From Garcia nutans (taxonomy: Eukaryota > Streptophyta > Magnoliopsida > Malpighiales > Euphorbiaceae), in contig CANTUV010000033.1 in the NCBI GenBank assembly GCA_947685225.1, positions 57,637,001 to 57,701,000 on the forward strand: a stretch of 64,000 nucleotides of DNA, in the 5' to 3' direction. Positions within the stretch are counted from its first letter, which is position 1; each line of letters begins with the position of its first letter. This document shows, piece by piece, positions 9,374 to 20,979 of this stretch. The notes beneath the pieces are model-generated. The model saw only the letters and a program-made list of their open reading frames with translations. It was not told the origin of the DNA and ran no database searches. A program made the position numbers and the translations under genes.

Positions 9374-11320
9374 GTAAAAAATTGCTGCCTCAGCTCTTCA
9401 AAGATGGAAAAAATACAATTAAACCACAACTAACTTGAATAATACAAGATCCAATAATATCTAAGGTACATTATGCTCATGAGACCTTGTTCATAGTCTG
9501 TACTCTGTGTCATTCAATGCTTCTCAGGCATTTGGCATGACCAATACTCATCATGTTCAGAACTTGACTATCCTAACTCACAGCAGCTAGCGTGTATACG
9601 CTTTTTAAGACAAATAAGATGATATGCCTATTAATCTACTCGATCTGAACAGAAGCATAAAAATTTAGATATAAAAGCAATCTACGGTATCCCTTTTCAG
9701 AAACAATTAGCTCATTCAGTCTTTAGACTCGCCTATTCACTTGTCAATAAAGCTAGCTAGGCTTATTTTTGTTAGCAGATATGATTAACCAGGAGATCCT
9801 GTACATGCAAATTGTTTTATTTTTCAGAAGAAAAAAAAAAGACAACTATAAAACTGAAGTCTAATAACAGAGCGGTGGCAAATACTGCAGAAACTGCTTA
9901 CCAATTGTCATGATGGAAGCTTGATTTGAGAGGTTTGAGATTATCATTCAAATGATAGGGCTCTAGCCACAGCCAAATCAAGACAACATCCACTTTACCT
10001 TTATATAACTCTATTTGTTTCCTAATCCAACATAAGAAAATTTCTGTTTTTTTTTTTTTTTTTGAAATTATGTACAGTAACAGCACAGAAAAAGGCAATT
10101 ATACTCCTTAAATTTGCTAAAGAATCACCAGATAAGCTTCACAATCCTCATTCTCCTTGCTGTTTCGTTCAAAGTTATATAATGAAATCTAATAAGCATG
10201 TAAAAAATCCACAAATATGATTCAATAAACCTAAATTTACTCTAAAATGTAATCAGACTTTAAAAAAAAAGGACCCACAAGCATCTTAAAATAGTTAAAA
10301 TTGGCAGTGAAAAGCCCCAACAGGCCAGCACCACTGAATTATGCCATCGAAAATATAACTTAGCCATGGAATTCAACAATACTACATAGAAAACGGGACA
10401 AGTGTGACCTGTGCTAGAAACCTGCAATGAAGAACGACTCAATGGTTTGATAGCTTCCCGCTGATCTTGGAGTAATCGGAGATCCGGTGGAAGATTTCGC
10501 CTGTAATCGAAGAGAAACCTAGGAGAGTTCAATTTTAAATTATTTAAATACCAGAAGGTCCAAACCAAAGAACGAGAAGAGTATGGTGGCCAGCTTAATG
10601 AAGTAATAAGGGCATATTAGCCAATAATATAATCCGCTAATGCTAGCAAACCTAAAGACAGTAGGAAAATAAATTGAATAATAATTTTTTTAAAAATATC
10701 TTAAAATTTTTATGAAATTTAAAAATATATTTTTTTAATTTAATTGAATACATAATTCATATTTACGGCTTGCATATTAAATATTTTTTAAAATATTTTT
10801 ACATAAAAAATTATTCTACTAAAATATACAACATATATATAACTAATTTATTTAATAAAAATTTATGAATTTGTGTAAATAATAAAATACAGATAACATG
10901 AGTGTAACACTCATTATAATCTATATTAGAGAAGCGCAAATGTCCCAATACATATTCTTAAAATGATAAAGGATAGAACTCCATAAATTACATTGAATTT
11001 ATTTTAAAAAATAATATAAGCTAAAATTTTATACTTATATTAATTTAAAAATTATTTTAAATATAAATTATAAATAAAAATACACTAAAATTAAAAAAGA
11101 TACAAAAATCAAAGAAAGATAAAATAAAATAAAAAAAAGATAAGTCGAAATTATCCACTGATGATGGCTATACTCTCCAATTAAGAGGAAAAAAAAAAAG
11201 GCAGCCGCTGCGTTGCTAACAAGTACTTCATTGTGAAACTACCATTTATAACAAATTTAATGCTTCATATTTTCTCCAATAGTAATTGAGTATCGAGAGT
11301 TAAGGAATTTGTCTAAACAG
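9374..11320. other. Intergenic: F-box copy B upstream and AT-rich spacer
   Basis: 9374-10600 is the duplicated upstream region of the F-box gene. It contains the empty target site (9753-9760) of the hAT-type MITE. 10770-11160 is very AT-rich spacer without features. No gene was supported; short open frames such as 10260-10568 are not conserved in copy A. Confidence 0.5.
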
Positions 11321-11571
11321 CTCAAGAACTTGCTAAACCTTCAAAGAACTTCAAAGAACTAATCAAATGGAATATGCTGAAGTAAAGACTAATAAGAAGC
11401 ATTTTCATAATTACAGTACCGAAAGTTCTTTGATAAGTACATAATAAATAGGAACACATATGAAGTTTAATTCCTGAATAATACGACAAAATCTTCCACC
11501 CCCAAAAAAAAAGGGTAGAACCACCAAAGCCAGACATTTAAGGAGGAAGAAAATATGAACCAGTATCTGCA

Positions 11572-12354
11572 TCAGAAAATTATATCCTCGTCCTTTTCAG
11601 AAGCTGACAAGAAGTTGTGAGCTGAGTTTAGTGAAATCCCTTTCTGCAAAGAAACTTTCTCAGCAAATTGTTCCTCAGAAAACTGCTTTGCAGCTGCAAG
11701 TTGTCTCTCAATTTCCCTCTTCTTGTAACCCTGTATCTTCTTCAACCTGAAGAAATCCTCCCTTTCCAGCTCATCCAACTCCCCCCTAATGTAACTAATT
11801 GTATTCTCCAATCTAGGCTTTACAACATTCTCTAGTGCATTAACCCTACGATTTGTAGTCTTGATTGCCTCGTCAAGGGTTAAGAATGACGTCTGCAGTG
11901 AAGCAAGCTCAACAAGAACTTCAATTGATTTTACATAAGCAGCACGGCAGGCCTGGACCTGTTGGCCACCTCTAGCCAATCCAGTGAGATCATTCTTGGT
12001 CTCACCATCGGTGAAATGCTCAAACTTAGGCAGCTTCACACCAGCAACATTTTCTTGTCGAGATCGAACTTTAAGGGATGCACTTTGGACATTCTCAAGG
12101 ACAACATGCTTAACATTGTCACCAGCAACATACTTTGCTTCAGTCAGAGCAAATGCAGATGTCTTCATGATATCTCCCATCGATTCTTTTGTAGAGACAA
12201 TCTTCTTGAGAATTTGCCGGAATTGCACAGTTAAAGCATCACTCTTCTTCTTAAGAAGAGCATGACCTCTTGTAGCACCAACAAGGCGAGCTTTCATGGC
12301 AGCAAGCATAGTAACTGTAGGAACTACATTTAAGCGCTGGCCTTGGCCTGACAT
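11572..12354 (-). CDS. VHA-D: V-type proton ATPase subunit D, 260 aa
   Basis: Central-stalk (rotor) subunit of the vacuolar H+-ATPase, coupling ATP hydrolysis in V1 to proton transport across the tonoplast and endomembranes. The single uninterrupted coding exon has the family N-terminus (VVPTVTMLAAMKARLVGA, then GHALLKKKSDALT) and the conserved C-terminal helix (NALENVVKPRLENTISYI, LDELEREDFFRLKKIQGYKK). Its length matches plant subunit D (about 260 aa). Both long helices are predicted coiled coil from the sequence pattern. An intron in the 5' UTR is likely: an acceptor-like gtgtag lies about 15 bases before the ATG on the minus strand, and a GC-richer leader with a possible donor lies near 13050-13170. 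The 3' UTR probably extends below 11572. No lesions are seen. Confidence 0.97.
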   Translation of the reverse strand: MSGQGQRLNVVPTVTMLAAMKARLVGATRGHALLKKKSDALTVQFRQILKKIVSTKESMGDIMKTSAFALTEAKYVAGDNVKHVVLENVQSASLKVRSRQENVAGVKLPKFEHFTDGETKNDLTGLARGGQQVQACRAAYVKSIEVLVELASLQTSFLTLDEAIKTTNRRVNALENVVKPRLENTISYIRGELDELEREDFFRLKKIQGYKKREIERQLAAAKQFSEEQFAEKVSLQKGISLNSAHNFLSASEKDEDIIF

Positions 12355-14684
12355 CTTTCAGAAACTCTACACCAAAAACATAAAGTCAAAGTCAGTAATC
12401 AAGAACATTAATCCCACTTAAGATACAAGAAACTGAAACAGCTTTTTTATTTATGAAAGAACATCATTGTCTTTCAAAATGATCTTAACATATGCAAAGC
12501 TATTAACTTGTTAAACTATATATAATCACCTGATCTTTTGTGATAATCAAAAATTTGATAATATATGAGGAAAAATCACAAATTCCAAATACTAAATAGA
12601 ATATCCAACCAAAGGCAGTTTAATTTGGAGATCAGAAACAACTTGCTAATAAAGAAATTAGAAATCTATAGTTGTTTCTTCTTTAATAATTAAATAATTA
12701 CAACTTGCTAATAAAGAAATACACTAAAATTATAAAAGCGATCAAATCATAAAACATACTAGCAGAAGAAAAGTTCCAACGAATCCAAGCTCCATGAAAA
12801 ATTAAAAACTTCTAAACCCTAAATTAAATAGGAAACAAAGTTTGATTTAAGGTATTGGTCAGAAATATTATATTGTCTAATTCATCTACTTATTGTTTAG
12901 ACTAAATAAGATAACCCTAACGCACAATTCAAAGAGCCCGATAACTAAATTAATAAAATCTTAACTGGAATGCTCCGTTAACGAAATTAAAAAGCACAGA
13001 CAAACAATTTTCTACATGGCAGTGAGATTGCACAAGAAAAAGGAACAACGTTACGAATTATGAGAAGAAAGAAACCGGCGATGGCCGTGAGATTGTGGTG
13101 ACCCCGGACCGGAGACTCGCCGCCGGTGTGATGAAATAGGGAGAAAGAGAATCTGAATAGAACAATTTCCCCTCTGTAAATTTTCCTTTTCGCGTTTGTA
13201 ATAATTAAGCGTTGTGATTAGAGATTGATCGGAACTTTCTGAATTTGATTATTGAAAGAAATACGAAGTTATGAACCAGTGGATGGGCCCCCTGCTGGCA
13301 TTGAGCACCTTCCTCTTTTTTTTTTTTTTAATTAATCATAAAGAGACATGTGTTGATCAGTGATCGCACGGCCGTATTCTGTTTTTGTTTTTTCTTTATT
13401 TAATTTAATTTAATTTTTTATTTTGTTTATTATAAATCATCCTTTGTCAAATAGAAAAGAGCAATAAAATTCTTTCACGCAAATTTTTTTTACTTATTTA
13501 AATAACACTAGATATTTTAGGCAATTACCATTTAACTTAATATAATAATCTCTTCATATCAAATTAATTACCATATTTATTTAATTATTTTTATTAAAAT
13601 TATAAATTTATTTAATTATTTTTATTAAAAATATAAATTTATATACTATTTTTTAATTATTTTATATGAAATATATTAATTAAATATTTTTAATAAGTAA
13701 TGTTTAAAATAATGATATAATATAAATTTAATATATTAATTAATTTATTAAAATGATAAATGAATTGCAATTTAAAATAAATAAAAATATATATTTATTA
13801 ATAAAGAATACAAATAATAAATATTTTAATCTTAAAATATATCTATATAATTAATAAAAAAAATACATGTATTTTAATCTTCTCCTTTTATCCTAGATCC
13901 ACCATTATTATTTCTTGGTTTTTCTTTTTTACTTTTTCAGTTTTTTTATAATGTTTTTATGTTAGATCTGACTTTTAGATGGCCATCTTCTATTCTCTAC
14001 ATTTATGGTGGTAAATTATTGTTTTTTGTTTTCTAAAAATATGAATATTTGAAAAGGAAAATCAAGAAAAGTTTCAGGAAGTTTTTATGTTTTAACCTGC
14101 CTTTTATGGTAGCTTGTGATTTATAATCCTATCTATGCTAAATCTGTTGTATCCAGGAGATCAAATGACTTTAAAGAAGTAGCACTGGTCCTGTTCTTTT
14201 GGTATCTAAATCATCGTCGTTCGTTTTATAATATAATCCATTAAATATAATTATCTAAAAATTTATTCCATTTTTATTCTTATAATTGCATAAACCAAAA
14301 TTACACATAATTAAAACCTTTTAATCTAATTTATATAAATATACTAATTAATAGGATTAATAATCAAATTCACTATTTGCCTTCATTGTTAATTTTTGTG
14401 GATATTTAATATAAAAAAAAATTATATAGATAATATATAAAATATCATAGCATTGAGTCAATCACATAATCCCTTTTTTTTTTTTTGTCAATAACTATTA
14501 ATTAGAATTTGGAATTAAATAAACTTTTACTTCACAGTATATTTAGATTTTACGATAAACGAAGATCCAAATAATTTTTAGGTTAATTTTGAATTTTATC
14601 CCTTAAATTTTATAGGTGTTTTATTAGCTCGAAGTTTAGCTCGAATTTAAAATCTCTAATTTAAGTAAAATAAACATACGCCAT
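12355..14684. other. V-ATPase D leader intron/promoter and AT-rich spacer
   Basis: About 12372-13055 is read as the 5'-UTR intron of the V-ATPase D gene. About 13030-13200 is its leader, a locally GC-rich patch (ccggcggcgag-type, minus strand). 13480-14680 is AT-rich intergenic DNA with no gene recognised. Confidence 0.5.
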
Positions 14685-14693
14685 CTCATCTGG

Positions 14694-14866
14694 GAATAAT
14701 TATACCGTTGTAGCAATAAATGCCTACAACGGACCAATAAGATTCTTACATGTAGATTAAATGATTCATTTCATTGGTCCGTTGTAGGCATTTAATCTAC
14801 GTGTAAGAATCTCATTGGTCCGTTGTAGGCATTTATTGCTACAACGGTTGTAGTATATAATTATTC
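14694..14866. mobile_element. Mutator-like foldback MITE (173 bp)
   Basis: Short element with outer ends GAATAATTATA and TATAATTATTC and an almost perfect inverted repeat of about 59 bp per arm (14705-14763 and 14789-14847, about two mismatches). It is flanked by a perfect 9-bp direct repeat CTCATCTGG (14685-14693 and 14867-14875). A 9-bp duplication with long inverted repeats points to the Mutator superfamily. The loop contains a third partial copy of the arm motif (CCGTTGTAGG). No coding capacity. Confidence 0.9.
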
Positions 14867-15070
14867 CTCATCTGGCCTGTTATATTCACCTAATTTTCTA
14901 TCAAGCTACGCATTTATCTAACCAATAAAATAGTACCAAAAGTTCCATTATAGGATCCCTAGTTTCTTAACTGACAGTAATATAGGTTATCAGCAAACAT
15001 TCTATTATTTTAATAACCTTTTAAATCTTAGTAAATCTTAGTAATATTCGAAACCCACCATATCTGTGGA

Positions 15071-15079
15071 TATATAAAA
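15071..15079 (+). promoter_or_regulatory. TATA box of the DQD/SDH pseudogene
   Basis: TATATAAAA lies about 90 bases upstream of the mini first exon at 15170, at a plausible distance for a short leader. Confidence 0.5.
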
Positions 15080-15169
15080 TCATTAAGAATACACTCTTCT
15101 ATCTTCTTTACACTCTCAGTTGAATAAAACCACTGATTACCAACAACATTTTAGCAGAGCTTTACAAGC

Positions 15170-16973
15170 ATGAGAAGCCTTCCAGTAAATTCATTCATTA
15201 ATTTTCTTTAATTTTTCCTATGTGTTTCAGCATTTTGACAAACTAACTGACCACATTGCAATCTTTTTTTTTGTGTTGTGTGATTAGTTCACTATGTCTG
15301 ATCTTCAACTAAGTAACAGAGGAGTTGAGAGCAGCCCTACTTTGCTATGTACACAATTAATGGGAACTACAGTTGATCAAATGTCGATTCAGATGAGAAA
15401 GGCTAAAGAAATTGGTACTGATATTGTTGAATTCCGACTTGACTGCCTCAGAAACTTTAGTCCCCATCAGGATCTTGAAATTCTCATCAAACGCTCTCCT
15501 TTGCCCACTCTTGTAACTTACAGGTAATTAATGATAATTTTTTTAACATTTCACAATCTGGGTAGTTCTGAAAATGGTTTCTATTTCACGGTTTCATAAC
15601 TGTTGTTCTCTTGTTAGCAGACCAATTTGGGAAGGAGGTCAATATGAGGGTGATGAACCCAGAAGACATGATGCACTTCGTTTAGCAATGCAACTTGGAG
15701 CTAATTATGTTGATGTTGAACTTGAGGTTTATATATGATGAACCATTTTGCATACAGTTCAGTAAGATTTAAGATTCATCAGTAATTTCAGGTTAAATTA
15801 GATTCTTATATCTTTTTTTTTCAGGTTGCTCATGAATTTAACAACTCAATATATGGAAAGAAACCTGATAAAGTAATTGTTTCTTCTCACAATTTTCATA
15901 ATACTCTTTCGGCTGAGGCCATTGCCAATCTTGTTGCAAGAATACAAGCTACTGGTGCTGACATTATTAAGATTGCAACAACTGCATTAGAAATTACAGA
16001 TTGTGCTCGCATTTTTCAAATCATGGTGCATTCTCAGGTAACTATCACACACATTCCTTACAAAGCCTTTCTCAAAAATTTGAACATAATTAGAATGAAA
16101 GTATTTTTTTTAGATCCCAGTTATTGGAATTTTAATGGACGAAAGGGGTTCAATTTCGAGGTTACTTAGCCCCAAGTTTGGTGGATATTTAACATATGGT
16201 GCGCTGGAGGCGGGTGCTATATCATCTCCTGGACAACCAACTGCAAAGGATCTGTTAGATTTATACAACTTCAGACTCATAAGACCTGATACCAAAGTTT
16301 ATGGCATTATTGGAGAACCTGTTGGCCACAGCAAAAGTCCTCTCTTATTCAATGCAGCTTTCAAATCTGTTGGTATTAATGCAGTTTATATGCATTTTCT
16401 GGTGGATGATGTAGAGAAATTTTTCAACATCTATTCTTCTGTTGATTTTGCTTCTGGATGCAGGTATTTATGAGCCAGTTTAGTATTGTTATCACACAAA
16501 ACAGATTTTACATTAAACAAAAAATTAATCCACTTGGACCAAGAGATGGAAATCAAACCCGAGTTCGTTGCCAAGGAAATATGTACTTACTGCTAAGTTC
16601 TGTCTTTGTTTAATTAATAGTATATTCTTACAGTTTCACTATTCCTCATAAGTAGGTTGCACTTAAATGCATGGATGAAATTGACCCTATCGCCAAGGCA
16701 TGTTTGACTAATGATCTGCAATATGTAACCTCTCTGTATTTTGATTTAATCATTGGTTTATCATTTAACACCTACAGAAAATTGGAGCTGTCAATAACAT
16801 TGTTAGAAGACCTGATGGAATTTTTGATGGCTTATAACACTGATTACATTGGTGCCATCTCTGCAATCGAGGATGGACTACGTCTACGAGGCAACTATAA
16901 TTTAAAGAAATTTATGCAAATTTTAGGTGGTTCACATCTATTTATCTGAATAAATTTTTGTTTAGAAAGCTGT

Positions 16974-17004
<31 letters not shown>

Positions 17005-18567
17005 TTTTTGCAATTGTAACCTGACATGGTTTTGTCATCTTGTAAAGAATTAAATGGTGCAGGTGCAGTAATGGGTTGCTCACCCTTAGCTGGTAAACTA
17101 TTTGTTGTTCTGGGAGCTGGAGGTGCTGACAAGTCCCTTGCTTATGGTGCTGTCAAAAGGAAGCTAGAGTGGTAGTTGCCAACAGAACATTTGGTAAGAA
17201 AATTATACGGTAATCACAGCTTATGTTTCGTCCATATATACATGTAATTGAAGATAAATAATGAAATGAACATATATAATCTTATTGTTCATTTAGTAAA
17301 CTTGTATCTTGGCAATGGCAGAACGAGCTAAGGAGTTAGCTGATACAGTTGGAGGAAAAGCAATGACACTTGCTGAGGTGGAAAATTTTCATCTAGAAGA
17401 ATGAATGGTTCTTGCGAATACGAAATCTGTGGGAATGAAACCAAACTTTGATGCTACCCCAATAGCAAAGGTTTATCTTTTACTATTTTGTTATTATCTA
17501 AAGCCTTGAAAATCACTGCTATAAACATTTGATTGGACTGATGGTGATGTTGTTTATTGGGGTACTGTTATGGGGCAGATCTAGAGGGGGGGGGGGGGGG
17601 GGGGGTCAATTGACCCCTTCCCCCCACCCCCTTAATATATATATATACACATTATACATAATTTTATAAAATCATAAAAATATATAATTTTATAATTAAT
17701 AATTTTATATCTTTTAATATATCCTTAAATTAAATATATATATAATTGTATGCTTTTAAATTAAAATTATATTTAAATTCTATAAAATTATATACTTTTA
17801 TAAAAGGGTATAATTTTAATTTTATATAATTTATATATAATTTCATAAAAAGGGTATAATTTTATATTTATAATTTTAATTGTATATAATTTATATATAA
17901 TTTTATAATTTAAAAGTATATGCTTTTAATATATCCTTTTGAATTATATATATAATTATATATATTAATTAATTTTTAAATATTAAAATTTTGACTTTTA
18001 TTAAAATTATGTAAATTACTTAATAAATTCAAGAATTAAAATGAAAAAAATATGTAAAAAATTTAATAAATAATATAAAATTTTGATTAAATTTTTTTTA
18101 GAAAAATTTATAATAAAAAATATAAATTTTACTATAATATTAAATGCTTAATTTTAACTTCAATTCGACTTAAATTTTATTTTAAAAAAAAAGGCCCGAC
18201 CTTTGATCAATTTTTGTTTCGGCCATTGGTATTGAAGCATGCCTTAAAACATTATTGCCTAGTGTTTGATGCCATTTACACACCAAAAGACACAAAGACT
18301 CTTGCGGGAAGCAAAAGAAAGTGGAGCAGTCGTTGTCGATGGAACAGAAATGTTAATTCGCCAAGGCTTTGAACAATACAAGAACTTCACTGGCTTGCCC
18401 GGTAATTATAATTATAAGATCATCAGCTGATTACTTTTATTAATTATCTTACCAATTTTATAAATAATTTTTGAGTATTAATAAAAATCTTTTTTCTATG
18501 TGTTTTTTTTAATATAATTGCAGCACCAGAAGAATTGTTCAGGCAACTCATGGAAAAACATGCATGA
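15170..18567 (+). pseudogene. DQD/SDH pseudogene
   Basis: The exon order is the same as in the gene at 20980-25327, including a tiny first exon (15170-15184, MRSLP). Exons 15288-15523, 15621-15726, 15825-16037 and 16114-16463 are clean and encode a complete-looking dehydratase domain (VSSHNF His, ADIIKIATTA Lys) and the start of SDH (HSKSP). The next exon (16634) reads SFTIPHK and then TAG at 16653-16655, where Glu is expected. Further lesions: GC instead of GT after 16697 and after about 16890; an extra T near 16831-16834; a one-base loss near 17160; Gly to Asp in the nucleotide loop (GAGGAD); TGA at 17402-17404; a shift near 18300; and a G20-bearing insert in the following intron. The last exon (to TGA at 18565-18567) is still recognisable. 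The pocket residues before decay were standard SDH type (Ser338, Thr381, Asn406, Asp423 equivalents). A truncated dehydratase-only product is conceivable. Confidence 0.93.
17562..18225. mobile_element. Probable insert with G20 tract in pseudogene intron
   Basis: This occupies the intron between pseudogene exons 9 and 10. It begins around tggggcagatctaga, followed by 20 consecutive G (17586-17605), then TCAATTGACCCC and C-rich DNA, then about 550 bp of AT-rich sequence. The matching intron of the intact paralogue (24793-25007) is only 215 bp and has none of this. I read it as a non-autonomous insertion; family and exact ends are unknown. Confidence 0.4.
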
Positions 18568-20800
18568 GAGGCAATTTTATTGCTAGGCAATTTCCACCAC
18601 AGGTTCTGTGATATCTAGTGATTAATTATTGTTTAATTATTAAGTTGTGTGAATAAATCTTGTTCAAGAAATATGAATTAAGGAATTAATTAAGATGTGG
18701 CTCTTGTTTATATTATGTTTTGCTTCTTTGGAGGAATCATATTTTATTTAACTTCTGTTTATAAGCATCATCAATAAGGTTCTTTGACAAAAATTGATAT
18801 TTCAGCGCACCATTAAGAAAATATTATTCTCTCATTTTCACTTCAAATTTTATTTGAAGAATAATTATACATATTAAAATAATTAATAATAATATTAAAA
18901 TAAAAGTGATTGTCATATACACATCATTGTTGAAATACACATCATTCAATCAAATAGAAATTAAAATAATAGATTGAATTGGCAAATTATGAATTTACAT
19001 TTGTGCTTTGTTAATTAAATTCTGAGCATTATAATAAAAAGCAAATGACACTTTTCTCTTTTTTAAAATTTATAATTTAGTATCAATAATTTAATTTTAT
19101 TTATATAAAAAAATAAATTGACAATAATGTCAATTATTATAGCTTTATAGATTATAAAATAGTACGAGGAGTGGAGACGTGCTAAAATATTATTCGTATA
19201 TAAAACTGTATCATAATATGTGAAATTGACAATGATGTCCTTTTTTTAGGCTTAATTTAATTTGTACACAAAATGTGAACCTTCATGGAATTTTGTACTT
19301 GGACATATCATAATTTGTCTTATTGAATAAAATGTAAATGAAATAAATAAATAAACGAATTGGGTTTGAAAATAAAATAAAAAATAGAACAATTTTTTTT
19401 TACCAGAAAAAAAAAAAAAGAACAAGTTGATTATTTAATTTTATAATTAATGCTTCCATATTTAATTTAAAATGGACAATTTAGTAAAACCAGCTCACCA
19501 ACCGCAGTACGCCACCGCCAATTCACTGCCCTGAGAATCGCGCCTTTGTTTTTTTTAAAATTTTTCAACTAACTAAGACGAGGATTTGCCGAGTCGGTAA
19601 GTTGGTCAATCTAAACGACTGTCGCCTACCATTGATCAAAACGACTACAGTTCAAACCGGATTTTTTTTTTTTTGGATATAATGTTAAGTTTATTCAATT
19701 CAATTTAATTAAATTTTAGGGACGTTTATAACATTATCTAAAAATAATAATTTTTATTCTAAAAATATTATAAAAAATATTTATATTTTTATAAAAAAAT
19801 TAAATTAAAATTTTAAAAATACTTCATTCTTCATTAAAATTATTTTAATTTTTTTTTCAAAAATATTATTTCTCTCACTACAATCAATATTATACTTCAA
19901 ATATTTTTTTAACTTTATTATTAAATAAAAATATTATAATAAATAATAAATAATAACATTTTAAATTATTATTCCTGCATATAAATTTATTAATTTTTAT
20001 AAAAAAATTTAATTTTAATTAAAAATAATAAATAAACACTCATAAAAAATATAAAAAATAAAATATATTAAAAAAATAATATTAGTAAAAATTATTAAAT
20101 TTATTTTTAAATAAATTTTATATATTATATACGTAAAAAATTATTTTATTATATGAATACTGTATAGATATTTGATAGATGTTATGTATATGTTTGGTTG
20201 ATGTTGTAGATGTTTAATAGATATTATATATATGTTATGTATTTATTATATATATTGTGTGTATTTTATGTAAAAATTGTGTAGATATTATATGAATATT
20301 TTTATGAATATTATAGAATTTAAAAAATTTAAAAAATAAAATTAAATAAATATTAAAAATATTATATAGATATTTAATAGATGTTTGATAGATGTACTGA
20401 ACATTATTTGTCATATTATATAAGTATTTTATATATATTATATATACTTTGTATCAATTTAGAATATAAGAAAATTAATCTCAAACTCGAATGACTAAAA
20501 GCAAATAAGGCTAGAAATTGTCATAAGATTCAAAAAAAATAAAAAATAAAAATATCCCGCAACATCGTGTAGGATCCTATTCAAGTTTTCATATAAAATT
20601 TTATTCAGAGGGAAATTAAAGAAATGGAGGATTTGGTACAGAAATGAAAGCAGAGCAATCTGCAGTTCCAACTTGCAAAAATGAAATAGTTGGAGCTAAC
20701 GGTCTCCTCTTTTAAACCCTTCCTTATGCACAGAAAGTGAGAAACACTCTTAAAAGTCTTGACTTTGTCTCCTCTTTCTCCCTCGTCAAAATCCATTTTT
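18568..20800. other. Intergenic AT-rich spacer
   Basis: No gene is seen. About 19740-20460 is extremely AT-rich. About 20150-20430 contains degenerate repeats of a gatagatgtt/tttaatagat type. A SINE-like fragment at about 19575-19670 is described separately. Confidence 0.5.
19575..19670 (+). mobile_element. SINE-like fragment
   Basis: Contains an A-box-like TTGCCGAGTCGG and, about 60 bases on, a B-box-like AGTTCAAACCGG followed by a T run. No target duplication was identified, so this is tentative. Confidence 0.35.
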
Positions 20801-20814
20801 CATCTAATCTCCTG

Positions 20815-20831
20815 TAATATATATATATACA
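20815..20831 (+). promoter_or_regulatory. TATA element of intact DQD/SDH gene
   Basis: A TATATATATATA run lies about 150 bases upstream of the ATG at 20980. A CT-repeat leader (about 20921-20943) follows, a common pattern for plant 5' UTRs. Confidence 0.5.
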
Positions 20832-20979
20832 CCTAACTCACCTACCTTAAATGTAGACGCTTCTCTTGCTTTCCTAGCCGCCATCATCATTTGCACCGCT
20901 CTACCACTTTGCTTACCCCTCTCCCTCTCTCTCTCTCTCTCTTGTCTCCAGCGACGACTGCTTCACTCGCACACCCACA

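Larger units (their letters stand above)
6935..10770. repeat. Segmental tandem duplication, copy B
   Basis: Second copy of the block that begins in the last intron of the DQD/SDH-like gene. The intron-derived start (about 6935-7040) matches 2590-2700. The terminal exon of that gene has no counterpart and is replaced by AT-rich DNA (about 7045-7290). Similarity resumes at about 7300 and runs through the intact F-box gene to about 10770. Copy B lacks the MITE and SINE of copy A. Confidence 0.8.

Noticed and set aside
9159..9377. Plus-strand frame over the F-box start, with a counterpart at 4568-4786
   Set aside because: It is the antisense shadow of the conserved F-box coding sequence; its conservation follows from the duplication.
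11962..12265. Plus-strand frames over the V-ATPase D gene
   Set aside because: They are antisense shadows of a highly conserved coding exon.
16530..16600. SINE-like B box (gaaatcaaacccgag) in intron 5 of the DQD/SDH pseudogene
   Set aside because: It resembles the B box of the SINE at 6531, but there is no convincing A box, tail or target duplication, so it was not called.
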